NCBI RefSeq assembly: GCF_000380245.2
Contig: NZ_HG428741.1
Coordinates: 1,044,596 to 1,108,595 of the forward strand
Origin: Bacillus massiliigorillae
GTDB taxonomy: Bacteria; Bacillota; Bacilli; Bacillales; DSM-1321
DNA: 64,000 nucleotides
Reading direction: 5' to 3'
Below are positions 34,643 to 42,293 of this stretch, piece after piece. A model generated the notes under the pieces. That model searched no databases and had not been told where the DNA came from. It was given only the letters and a program-made list of their open reading frames with translations. The number at the start of each line of letters is the position of its first letter. The first letter of the stretch is position 1. The translations under genes were made by a program, and so were the position numbers.

Positions 34643-35458
34643 TTAAGTACGACGCATATATGCACGTACCGTAATTGGTGCAAAAATGGCAACGATGATG
34701 GCTGCTCCAATGAGAGAGAACGTTAAATCCCAACCGACGGTACCAGAGTTAGCAAGATCTCTGACAGCAGTAACGAGATGGGAGATTGGGTTAACCTTTA
34801 CAAACCATTGTAGCCAGTCCGGCATTGTTTCAGCGGGTACAAAAGCATTGGAAAGGAAAGTGAGTGGGAATAGCACAATCATTGAAATTCCCTGTACGCT
34901 TGAAGCTGTACGTGCAATTACTCCAAAGAAAGCAAAAATCCAGCTGATTGACCAGGAACAAACAATTACAAGAAGCGCAGCGATGACAACGTGACCTAGA
35001 CCGCCTTCAGGACGGTAGCCCATGATATAACCCATGGTGAAAGTAAGCACAGTCGCAATAGTATACCGAATGGTGTCTGCCAATAAAGCACCTGCTAATG
35101 GAGCAATACGCGCGATTGGCAATGATTTGAATCGGTCAAACACGCCTTTATCCATATCCTCACGAAGTTGGACGCCGGTAACTATTGAAGTTGTGATAAC
35201 AGTCTGCACGAGGATGCCTGGGATAATTACTGGTAAATAGCTTTGGACGTTTCCTGAAATAGCCCCGCCAAAAATATAGGTGAACATTAGTGTAAAGATA
35301 ATAGGCTGAAGCGTGACATCGAATAATTGCTCAGGTGTACGTCGAACTTTTAGCAAGCCTCGGTAGGCCATCGTTAACGAATTTTGTATCGATTGGCTAA
35401 AGCTTGTTTTGTTTTTTAGTTGACGTTCGTCTACTTGTTTAATAGAAGTACTTTTCAT
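34643..35458 (-). CDS. ABC-2 type permease of a drug exporter (DrrB-like)
   Basis: The 271-residue protein has six membrane helices and the ABC-2 architecture: RRTPEQLFDVTLQPIIFTLM near residue 40, IIPGILVQTVITTSIVTGVQ near 79, FDRFKSLPIARIAPLAGALL near 108 and ASSVQGISMIVLFPLTFLSN near 187, then NAFVPAETMPDWLQWFVKVN. These blocks are close to the daunorubicin-resistance permease group. The start overlaps the stop of the ATPase gene (ATGA), giving a two-gene operon for export of a lipophilic compound. GC content is clearly above that of the neighbours, which suggests acquisition. Confidence 0.9.
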   Translation of the reverse strand: MKSTSIKQVDERQLKNKTSFSQSIQNSLTMAYRGLLKVRRTPEQLFDVTLQPIIFTLMFTYIFGGAISGNVQSYLPVIIPGILVQTVITTSIVTGVQLREDMDKGVFDRFKSLPIARIAPLAGALLADTIRYTIATVLTFTMGYIMGYRPEGGLGHVVIAALLVIVCSWSISWIFAFFGVIARTASSVQGISMIVLFPLTFLSNAFVPAETMPDWLQWFVKVNPISHLVTAVRDLANSGTVGWDLTFSLIGAAIIVAIFAPITVRAYMRRT

Positions 35459-36486
35459 CCTCTTATCTCCTCTGTTTTGTGGGATTCAGTCGATGCCTTT
35501 GCTTCGTTCTCCTTCACCTCTTGACCAGTAATAGTTAAAAATACTTCGTCTAAAGTTGGCTTCTGTACACTTAACTCGGCTAATTGTATTCCAGCCTCGC
35601 GGAGAGCAATGAGAAGGTCTGTAGCTCGATCAGCCTCCTTCATCGGAGCAGTAATTTTTCCTCCTTCCGCAGAAACATTCGACTGAACTTGAAGCATACG
35701 TTCCACGATTTGACGGGCAACTTGTATGTCCTTTGAATTTTGAATGCTTAATTGCAATGAAGAAGTACCAACGGATGCTTTTAATTCATTCACGGTACCC
35801 TCCGCGACAACTTGACCACGGTCAATAACTGCGATGCGGTCGGCCAATTCATCTGCTTCTTGAAGGTACTGGGTTGTTAACATTACAGTTGAACCTGTCT
35901 TTACTAGTCGTCGAATTGTGTCCCACATTTGATTACGAGTTCGTGGATCTAGACCAGTAGTTGGTTCATCTAAGAAAATTAGTGGTGGTTGTGCAATAAG
36001 ACTTGCTGCCAAATCTAGACGGCGACGCATACCACCAGAGAAGTTTTTCAATGGACGTTTGGCAGCTTCCGTTAAACTAAATTCTTCTAGCAACTCTTCA
36101 GCTTTACGCCGCGCTTCAGCTCTCCCTAGCCCAAGCAGACGAGAGAAGATAACTAAATTCTCAGTAGCACTAAGAGACTCATCAACTGAAGCATATTGCC
36201 CTGTTACTCCAATCAATTGACGTACAATCTGGGCCTCCTTCACTACATCGTGCCCAAAGATACGTGCTGATCCTGCATCCGGTCGGAGTAATGTTGCCAA
36301 CATTCTGATAGTGGTGGTTTTACCAGCTCCATTCGGGCCAAGTACACCGTAGATTGTACCGGCGCGTACGTTCAAATTCACATTGTCAACCGCACGATTA
36401 TTGCCAAAATTTTTGACGAGTTCATTTGCTTCAATGGCCCAATCCCCATTGTTTGGGGTTGTTCCCCTTTTGTTTACAGTATTCAT
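35455..36486 (-). CDS. ABC transporter ATPase, daunorubicin-resistance (DrrA) type
   Basis: The ATG at 36486 follows GGAGGAATTACT; a frame open to 36519 includes that site and is not used. The 343-residue protein has Walker A GPNGAGKTTT near residue 52, Q-loop GVTGQYASVDESLSATENL near 90, signature NFSGGMRRRLDLAASLI near 149 and Walker B PLIFLDEPTTGLDPRTRNQM. The last 90 residues (from LQLSIQNSKD) are the C-terminal domain of DrrA-like exporters. It energises the permease encoded next. Higher GC and different codon use set the pair apart from flanking genes. Confidence 0.92.
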   Translation of the reverse strand: MNTVNKRGTTPNNGDWAIEANELVKNFGNNRAVDNVNLNVRAGTIYGVLGPNGAGKTTTIRMLATLLRPDAGSARIFGHDVVKEAQIVRQLIGVTGQYASVDESLSATENLVIFSRLLGLGRAEARRKAEELLEEFSLTEAAKRPLKNFSGGMRRRLDLAASLIAQPPLIFLDEPTTGLDPRTRNQMWDTIRRLVKTGSTVMLTTQYLQEADELADRIAVIDRGQVVAEGTVNELKASVGTSSLQLSIQNSKDIQVARQIVERMLQVQSNVSAEGGKITAPMKEADRATDLLIALREAGIQLAELSVQKPTLDEVFLTITGQEVKENEAKASTESHKTEEIRG

Positions 36487-36840
36487 AGTAATTCCTCCAT
36501 CTTTGGATTGCTCTAACAATTAACTTACATTGGATAATTCTTGCTGTTTTAAGAAAATAGAAAGAGTTTTTAATGTTACATTTTCATATCTCATTTCATA
36601 TCAGGATCATACTCCAAAGTTATGAACTGATTATGAACTTTGATTGCTGCTCTGTTTGAATGTATACGTTTATGAGAATGTGAACTGAACATAAATTGTT
36701 AGCCAAAATTTATTAATGGAGGTACGTTAATTGAAGTATATACAGCACAAATTTTGCTGTGTGTTTTATTGGAGTGTTAAGCTATAATTCTTCTCATAGG
36801 AGCTTTTATATAAAAAATTATGAAAAGTCAAATAAAATGA

Positions 36841-36869
36841 TTTACAAAATGTTTCATTTTGGCTATACT
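36841..36869 (+). promoter_or_regulatory. Sigma-A promoter of the tiny-ORF locus
   Basis: TTTACA (36841-36846), 17 bases, TATACT (36864-36869). The expected transcript would begin about 33 bases before the 25-residue ORF at 36909. Confidence 0.75.
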
Positions 36870-36908
36870 AACTTATAGAACAAATTTGATTTAAGGAGGT
36901 CGAGGAAT

Positions 36909-36986
36909 ATGTTGAAATTTAATTGTTTATTAGACGTAAAATTTCATACTTCTACATTCGACCTAATTGGTATACAAATTTGTTAA
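36909..36986 (+). CDS. 25-residue peptide, first ORF of the YrzI locus
   Basis: TTAAGGAGGTCGAGGAAT precedes an ATG encoding MLKFNCLLDVKFHTSTFDLI and five more residues ending in Cys. The very strong ribosome binding site, the clear promoter and a hairpin 37 bases after the stop support translation. It may be a leader peptide or one of the tiny proteins that accompany yrzI. The family is unknown. Confidence 0.5.
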   Translation: MLKFNCLLDVKFHTSTFDLIGIQIC

Positions 36987-37022
36987 TGAAAAGTTGTTAA
37001 ATCTTTTTTATTAATACAATTT

Positions 37023-37056
37023 AGCCGTAGGAGAATGTTCTTTCCTACGGCTTTGT
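37023..37056 (+). terminator. Hairpin behind the 25-residue ORF
   Basis: AGCCGTAGGA and TCCTACGGCT form a perfect 10-bp stem followed by the weak T tract TTGTT. It may attenuate rather than fully stop transcription into the YrzI gene. Confidence 0.65.
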
Positions 37057-37117
37057 TATGCTTAAATAGAAATAGTTGTCGACTGATTAGACAATTATTT
37101 ATATGCAACATAGCAGC

Positions 37118-37151
37118 AGTCGCAGGAATGTAATTCCTTGCGGCTTTTTTG
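37118..37151 (+). terminator. Terminator directly in front of yrzI
   Basis: AGTCGCAGGAAT pairs with ATTCCTTGCGGCT (one bulge or mismatch), followed by T6. It lies only about 30 bases before the yrzI start, so it looks like a leader attenuator or the end of a small upstream RNA. Confidence 0.65.
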
Positions 37152-37181
37152 TTGTGAAAATTTGAAGGGAGGTGAAAGGGA

Positions 37182-37322
37182 ATGACGATAAATTTAATCT
37201 TTTTTACAGTTACTTTTAAACGTAAAAAGATAACTGCTGAAGAGGCACTTCATCAAGAAAGAATTAAGAAAATCTTTGAGGAAAACGCTACGAAGATTAG
37301 TAAGTTTGGACCGTTTATGTAA
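37182..37322 (+). CDS. yrzI: YrzI family small protein
   Basis: GGGAGGTGAAAGGG precedes the ATG. The 46-residue product has a short hydrophobic N-terminus (MTINLIFFTVTFKRKK) followed by a charged helix (ITAEEALHQERIKKIFEEN), the pattern of the YrzI family of Bacillus. Its function is unknown. A 19-codon ORF with a strong ribosome binding site follows after 37 bases, an arrangement like the B. subtilis yrzI operon. Confidence 0.75.
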   Translation: MTINLIFFTVTFKRKKITAEEALHQERIKKIFEENATKISKFGPFM

Positions 37323-37359
37323 TGAAAATTAGTCAAAAAAATGAGAGGTGGAGATGATT

Positions 37360-37419
37360 ATGAAAAAAATCATTATGAAAAGATTAGAAAAGTTATGGAT
37401 TCAGGCAGATAGTGGCTAA
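37360..37419 (+). CDS. 19-residue peptide behind yrzI
   Basis: GAGAGGTGGAGATG precedes the ATG. It encodes MKKIIMKRLEKLWIQADSG. Position and length correspond to the tiny ORF that follows yrzI in B. subtilis, whose translation there allows cleavage of the mRNA by the ribosome-associated nuclease Rae1. The internal Glu-Lys codon pair (GAAAAG) in RLEKLW is worth noting in that light. Confidence 0.55.
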   Translation: MKKIIMKRLEKLWIQADSG

Positions 37420-37445
37420 CCGTTGATGTGTAATCTAAATAAAAA

Positions 37446-37484
37446 AACTAGCTAGGGTGGTTGGCTTTCCTAGCTAGTTTTTCT
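37446..37484. terminator. Two-way terminator between the yrzI locus and the MMPL gene
   Basis: AACTAGCTAGG and CCTAGCTAGTT form a perfect 11-bp stem with A7 before and T5 after. Confidence 0.85.
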
Positions 37485-37487
37485 TAA

Positions 37488-39638
37488 TTAAGCTTTCTTA
37501 TTAACTTTCTTACGTTTTGCAAAAGGCATCCACCAGTTCCATTCGCCTAGTAATTTCATGAGTGATGGTACTAGTAATAAACGGATGATTGTTGCATCGA
37601 TGAAGATGGCTAGTGCTATTCCAATCCCGATTTGTTTAACAGGAACAACACCTGTAAATGCGAAGGCGCCCGTTAATACAATCATAATGAGAGCGGCTGA
37701 CGTAATAATTTTACTAGTCGATGATAAACCAACGATAGTTGCTTCATCATTATTACCAGTTTCATGATAGGCTTCGTGTATGCGTGAGATTAAGAAAACT
37801 TCATAGTCCATACTTAATCCAAATACAATGCTGAATACGAAAACAGGAATAATTAATGCTATATTAGATGGATCAAGTCCAAAATGTCCTTCTTGGAATA
37901 TCCAGACCAAAATTCCAAATGTCGATGTGAGCCCTACAACATTCATAATAATCGCTTTCAAAGGAATAATGACAGAACGGAAAGCGAATAAGAGAATGAA
38001 ATAGGTACTTATTAAGACAATGGCAATGCCAATCCAAACCTTATCAAATATTTCATCAAAAATTTCTTGATTAAATTTAGCTTCTCCACCTACAAGAAGA
38101 GGAATATCATATTTCTTAGTACTCCATTTTCGAACCCAATCTTGTGCTTCAGTTGAAGTTGCTTTAGCCTTCAGTGTAACAGGGATTAGCAATTGGTCAT
38201 CACTAATTAATTGTTCGATAGCAGGCTGTAAAGCTGCTTTACCTTGAGGTTGTTGTAACATTCCATATAATTGTTTACTATCGGTTACTTTTGCAATACT
38301 GAAAAGAGAGTTAGTTGATTCAACAAGCCTTTCTTTTTCAAGGTCGTGTGTGATTTTCTCTAAATCTTGCAAACCTTCTTCGCTCGTCCATGAGCCATCA
38401 CGTTTAGCTATTATATAGACTGTTGCATTGTCTTTTAAGTGAAATTTATCGTTCATGATGGAAAATGCATCACGAGATTCATAGGATGTTGGTAATGAAT
38501 TCTCATCAGGTATAGAAAGAACGATATCTTTTACAGGAATGATACCAGCTATTAAGATTAAAATGGCTACAATGCTAATAATAATTGGTCTTTTCATAAC
38601 AGCTTCAGCAAATGCACGCCATTTTTTGCTGCTATCTTTCTTCGTTTTGAACACAATTCCTTTATCTAAATGTTTGCCTAATAGCAATAATATTGATGGA
38701 AGTAATGTCATCGAAGAAATAACGGCAACTGCTACTACAACCATTCCGCCAATAGCAACCGTTTTAAAGATATCAATTTCAATAATTAACATCGCAGCTA
38801 ATCCGATAAATACACAAATGGCTGAGAAAATAATGGATTTACCAGCGGTACGAATAGTTGTTATGACTGCTTGCTTAATATCGTTATTTTTAATTTCTTC
38901 CTTATAACGATTGATAAATAATAAGGCGAAATCAATGCTTAGAGCAAGACCAATCATAGGCACAACATTGAGCAGGAATACGGATAAATTTAGATGGTCT
39001 CCAAGAAGTGTAAGAATCCCTAGAGAAGCAATAACTGTTAACGCTCCGACGATAATAGGAACAATTGCTGCTACTATACTACTAAATGCTGCAAGTAACA
39101 CGATTAAGGCAACCGGAAGTCCAATCATTTCGGCTCTCATTAAATCATGCTGACTAGCGGTGTTCATGTCCTCACTAAAAACAGAGCTACCTGTTAACAT
39201 CGTTTGATCGTATTGATCTGTAACTTTACGAACTTTCTCAACATAAGGTGCCATACTGTCTTCGTCTTTATCGAAATTTAGTATGGTATAAGCAATATTT
39301 TGCTTACTTTGTTCTTTATATGTAAGTGGTGACTGAATGCTTGTTGTAATATCGAGTTTTTCAATTTTATTCGTTACAGAGGCAATGTGTTTTTCAAATT
39401 CTTGTTGCGTTTGCTGTTTTTCTTTCTCGAAGACTACAAAGAGTGTATTTTTTGGGAAATCAAATGTTGACGATAGTTCTTCTTGTACTTGATTAAATTC
39501 TCCTTTCATTTCAAACCCGTCACCTTTAAGTTTAGATGGTAGGTTAATGGCGAAAAAAGCTAATCCGATGGAAATAACTAACCATATGGCAAGAGTGAAT
39601 TTATAATTTTTAATAACTTGTTTAGCTATTCGATTCAT
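37488..39638 (-). CDS. MMPL-family (RND-like) transporter
   Basis: The ATG at 39638 follows AGAAAGGAGG; a frame open to 39734 includes this site. The 716-residue protein has the duplicated MMPL layout. A first helix near residue 12-30 is followed by a large extracellular loop, six helices from about 165 (LIVLLAAFSSIVAAIVPIIV) to 320, a second loop and a second helix set from about 510 (IAIVLISTYFILLFAFRSVI) to 700. Diagnostic motifs are GLALSIDFALLFINRYKEE in half 1 and VFGLSMDYEVFLISRIHE in half 2, each with the proton-relay Asp. Such proteins export lipids or drugs using proton force. Confidence 0.9.
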   Translation of the reverse strand: MNRIAKQVIKNYKFTLAIWLVISIGLAFFAINLPSKLKGDGFEMKGEFNQVQEELSSTFDFPKNTLFVVFEKEKQQTQQEFEKHIASVTNKIEKLDITTSIQSPLTYKEQSKQNIAYTILNFDKDEDSMAPYVEKVRKVTDQYDQTMLTGSSVFSEDMNTASQHDLMRAEMIGLPVALIVLLAAFSSIVAAIVPIIVGALTVIASLGILTLLGDHLNLSVFLLNVVPMIGLALSIDFALLFINRYKEEIKNNDIKQAVITTIRTAGKSIIFSAICVFIGLAAMLIIEIDIFKTVAIGGMVVVAVAVISSMTLLPSILLLLGKHLDKGIVFKTKKDSSKKWRAFAEAVMKRPIIISIVAILILIAGIIPVKDIVLSIPDENSLPTSYESRDAFSIMNDKFHLKDNATVYIIAKRDGSWTSEEGLQDLEKITHDLEKERLVESTNSLFSIAKVTDSKQLYGMLQQPQGKAALQPAIEQLISDDQLLIPVTLKAKATSTEAQDWVRKWSTKKYDIPLLVGGEAKFNQEIFDEIFDKVWIGIAIVLISTYFILLFAFRSVIIPLKAIIMNVVGLTSTFGILVWIFQEGHFGLDPSNIALIIPVFVFSIVFGLSMDYEVFLISRIHEAYHETGNNDEATIVGLSSTSKIITSAALIMIVLTGAFAFTGVVPVKQIGIGIALAIFIDATIIRLLLVPSLMKLLGEWNWWMPFAKRKKVNKKA

Positions 39639-39833
39639 TTTATGTCCTCCTTTCTGATACATTTTTATTATGAAAGAAAGTAATCGAAAGATAAAGTGAA
39701 AAACCAACAATTGTCTAAAAGAAAGTTTTGTCATAAAATATAATGATAAGTTTACTTATTTTAGAGCCTAAGACATTGGAATTTAATTGAGGAATTGGAC
39801 TTAATTTATTTACAGTAAGGAGTTTAAAGAGTA

Positions 39834-40544
39834 ATGGATCAACCGATGCTACTTTGGGATTTGGACGATACAATTATAATTACAAATCCAGAATTCGAAA
39901 AAACAAATAATTACTGTGCAGAACTTTTATCTAAAGAAGTACATGGTGATGGTCGTGCGAAGCAAGACCTTTTGAAAATGCAAAGAGTACTAGATTTAAA
40001 GATGGTTTCTGAATTTGGTTTTATTCGCTCACGCTATTTAAATAGCTGGTTAGAAACAACGCATACATATTTCAAAAATCATGGATTAGTTCCGCATCCT
40101 TCTTTGTTAAAAGATATCTCTAATGCAGTAAGAGATATATATGTTCGTAGATATGAGAATGTGCCTGAATCAATAGAAGTAATTAGTAATTTAAAAGAGG
40201 CTGGTTTTTCGATGGCTGTATTAACAGCAGGAGAAGAAGAGGTACAGAAAAAGCGGGTAATACAATCAGGTGTAGCTGAATTCATGGATGAAATTCATGT
40301 GTATCCTTATAAAACACCAGCTACTCTACAAGAAGTAATGATGAAACATAATAAGCAACATTATGCGATGATAGGAAACTCTTTAAAGAGCGATATTTAT
40401 CCAGCACTTGCTAATAATATATTAGGAATTCACGTTGTTAAAGATACATGGCAAGCAGATCAGTATGATATTGATATGACAAACCCACTGTATAAACCGA
40501 TTCAAAAGTTAACTGAAATACCAAGCTTGTTGAAAACTTCATAG
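39834..40544 (+). CDS. HAD-superfamily hydrolase
   Basis: The ATG follows AGTAAGGAG. The 236-residue cytoplasmic protein has HAD motif I LLWDLDDTIIIT (nucleophile Asp near residue 10 and acid Asp two further), motif II MAVLTAGEEEVQ near 130, motif III Lys in KTPATLQ near 160, and motif IV YAMIGNSLKSDIYPAL near 178. The helical cap lies between motifs I and II. This is the layout of subfamily I phosphatases such as phosphoglycolate phosphatase-like enzymes; the substrate is unknown. A bcr-type repeat follows in place of an ordinary terminator. Confidence 0.85.
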   Translation: MDQPMLLWDLDDTIIITNPEFEKTNNYCAELLSKEVHGDGRAKQDLLKMQRVLDLKMVSEFGFIRSRYLNSWLETTHTYFKNHGLVPHPSLLKDISNAVRDIYVRRYENVPESIEVISNLKEAGFSMAVLTAGEEEVQKKRVIQSGVAEFMDEIHVYPYKTPATLQEVMMKHNKQHYAMIGNSLKSDIYPALANNILGIHVVKDTWQADQYDIDMTNPLYKPIQKLTEIPSLLKTS

Positions 40545-40580
40545 GATTTAGAAAAAAGCAAGGAATGTGTGAAATTCGTA

Positions 40581-40752
40581 TGGTGTCTAACCTTACACCT
40601 GCTATGCTTGGAAATAAGCCAACCTGTTTTGAAAACCAAGTGAGGGTTTTCAAGAACAGCTCGTCTTATTTCTGCCGCATAGCCCTTTTTTGATTGGAGC
40701 AAATCAAGGAGCATAAACATCAATCAAAAAAGACCGGTGACGGTTTTTCTTA
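40581..40752 (+). repeat. bcr-type dispersed repeat, full-length copy
   Basis: It starts GGTGTCTAACCTTACACC and ends AAAAGACCGGTGACGG plus TTTTTCTTA. The centre holds the dyad TTTTGAAAACC/GGGTTTTCAAGA. It is homologous throughout to 54654-54850, and to 8258-8544 and 15448-15558 at both ends. Confidence 0.8.
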
Positions 40753-40842
40753 GAAAAAGAGAAAAGGGATAATTTGAATAAATTAACATATACTATAGGT
40801 ATGATTCATTTTTAAAAAGAGAATTTCTCAGGAGGTTTCATC

Positions 40843-41028
40843 ATGTACTTTTCCAAAAAACAACAAGAAGTTGATGAAGTAATAATTGAAGATACACCTG
40901 TATATGCTTGTACATCGGAGGAATGTAACGGATGGATGAGGACACAATTTATATCCGATGATTCTGCTTGTCCGTTATGTGGCAGTGATATGCAAGAAGA
41001 AGTTCGACAGTTACCTAAAATTACTTAA
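40843..41028 (+). CDS. ydjO: YdjO-family cold-inducible protein
   Basis: The ATG follows CAGGAGG. The 61-residue protein has the arrangement of YdjO: an N-terminal YFSKKQQEVDEVIIEDTPVY, the metal-binding pair C-x4-C in ACTSEECNGWMR, and CPLCGSDM, followed by a short tail. The four Cys probably hold a zinc ion. YdjO is reported as cold-inducible in B. subtilis; its molecular role is unknown. It is a single gene. Confidence 0.85.
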   Translation: MYFSKKQQEVDEVIIEDTPVYACTSEECNGWMRTQFISDDSACPLCGSDMQEEVRQLPKIT

Positions 41029-41253
41029 TTGTTAATGTTAACTTTAAAACCTTAAGCTAGCTGTGTAATAGTGAGCATAATATACTTTTTGGTTAGTCAT
41101 TTCATTTTTTGTTTTTCTTGTCATTATATTGATATGTTACTGTAATTATTGTTATGCAATTATAACTGTATTGTTCTCATTGTTAAGAAAATTCATGCTA
41201 TGCTTATCTTCGTTAGCTAATTTCGAGCTAATGGAGAGGGGTAGTAAATCAAC

Positions 41254-42105
41254 ATGAGAAAAACAATTGTATCACTTATTGCTGCAGCTGCTATTTCTAC
41301 TACGGTAGGGATTAACGCACATGCAGAAGAGGTTGTTGTCAAACAAGGAGACACATTATCAGAATTAGCGCAAAAGTATAATGTTTCAGTTATTGATATA
41401 AAAAGAGCAAATAATTTACAATCGGATTTAATAAATGTAAATCAACCACTTGTGATTTCATCGGAGCAACATTATACAGTCGTTGCAGGTGATTCACTTT
41501 GGAAAATTGGTCAACAGTTTAATGTAACGGTAACCGACCTTCAAAGCTGGAATAATCTAACTGGCGATTTAATTCATCCTAAACAACAACTTCTAATTAA
41601 GGAATCAAGTAGTAAACAAAAGAGTACATCTGCTCCGATTACTTCAACTAATAAAGTAGAAGAACAGCAAGTTGAGAAATCGAATGATGTAGCTACTAGC
41701 CCAAAGCCACAACAACCAGTACAACAACAAGTACAAAAATCTGTTACTAAAGCAGCTCCTGTTCAAGAAAAGTCAGCTAGTCAACCTAAACAAGAAACGC
41801 CTGCTTCAACAGCTACTAAAACAATAACAGTGACCGCAACAGCATATTCTGAAACATGTGATGAATGTACGGGTATAACAGCAACCGGTTTTAATTTAAA
41901 AGCAAATCCAGGTGCAAAAGTAATTGCTGTTGATCCAAATGTCATTCCACTAGGTAGTAAAGTATATGTTGAAGGTTATGGTTATGCGACTGCTTTAGAC
42001 ACTGGTGGGGCAATAAAAGGCAATCGAATTGATGTTTACATTCCAAATGAAAGTGAAGTAAATCAATGGGGTGTAAAACAAGTAAAAGTTCAAATACTTG
42101 ATTAA
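41254..42105 (+). CDS. Secreted protein with two LysM domains and a 3D domain
   Basis: The ATG follows GGAGAGGGG. After a signal peptide (about 1-24, ending NAHAEE) come two LysM domains, VVKQGDTLSELAQKYNVSVI at about 27-69 and YTVVAGDSLWKIGQQFNVTV at about 73-116. A Ser/Gln/Lys/Pro-rich linker runs to about 185. The C-terminal 3D domain has TATAYSETCDECTGITATG and ends with ALDTGGAIKGNRIDVY, whose Asp residues name the family and are the likely catalytic acids. The layout matches YocH-like peptidoglycan hydrolases. Some B. cereus relatives are annotated as enterotoxins, but that is not shown here. Confidence 0.9.
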   Translation: MRKTIVSLIAAAAISTTVGINAHAEEVVVKQGDTLSELAQKYNVSVIDIKRANNLQSDLINVNQPLVISSEQHYTVVAGDSLWKIGQQFNVTVTDLQSWNNLTGDLIHPKQQLLIKESSSKQKSTSAPITSTNKVEEQQVEKSNDVATSPKPQQPVQQQVQKSVTKAAPVQEKSASQPKQETPASTATKTITVTATAYSETCDECTGITATGFNLKANPGAKVIAVDPNVIPLGSKVYVEGYGYATALDTGGAIKGNRIDVYIPNESEVNQWGVKQVKVQILD

Positions 42106-42133
42106 TACTATCCATTAACCATATGATATAGTA

Positions 42134-42162
42134 AAGCCGCTCATTTCTGGGCGGTTTTTTGG
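42134..42162 (+). terminator. Terminator behind the LysM-3D gene
   Basis: AGCCGC and GCGGTT form a short stem followed by T6. Confidence 0.7.
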
Positions 42163-42293
42163 AGTTATCAGTAAGTAAAATGCATTAAAAAGAGATTTTT
42201 AATACATTTTTATAAGAAAATGATATTGTTTAGTACATATTGATGTAAAATAATGAACAATGATAGGTTGTATTTTGGTAGTGGAGTTGACAC

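Noticed and set aside
38539..39153. Two plus-strand frames of 122 and 80 codons
   Set aside because: They are antisense to the MMPL transporter, whose motifs are intact.
41135..41180. Possible WalR box upstream of the LysM-3D gene
   Set aside because: TGTTAC, TGTAAT and TGTTAT are present, but none are spaced by five bases as WalR requires.
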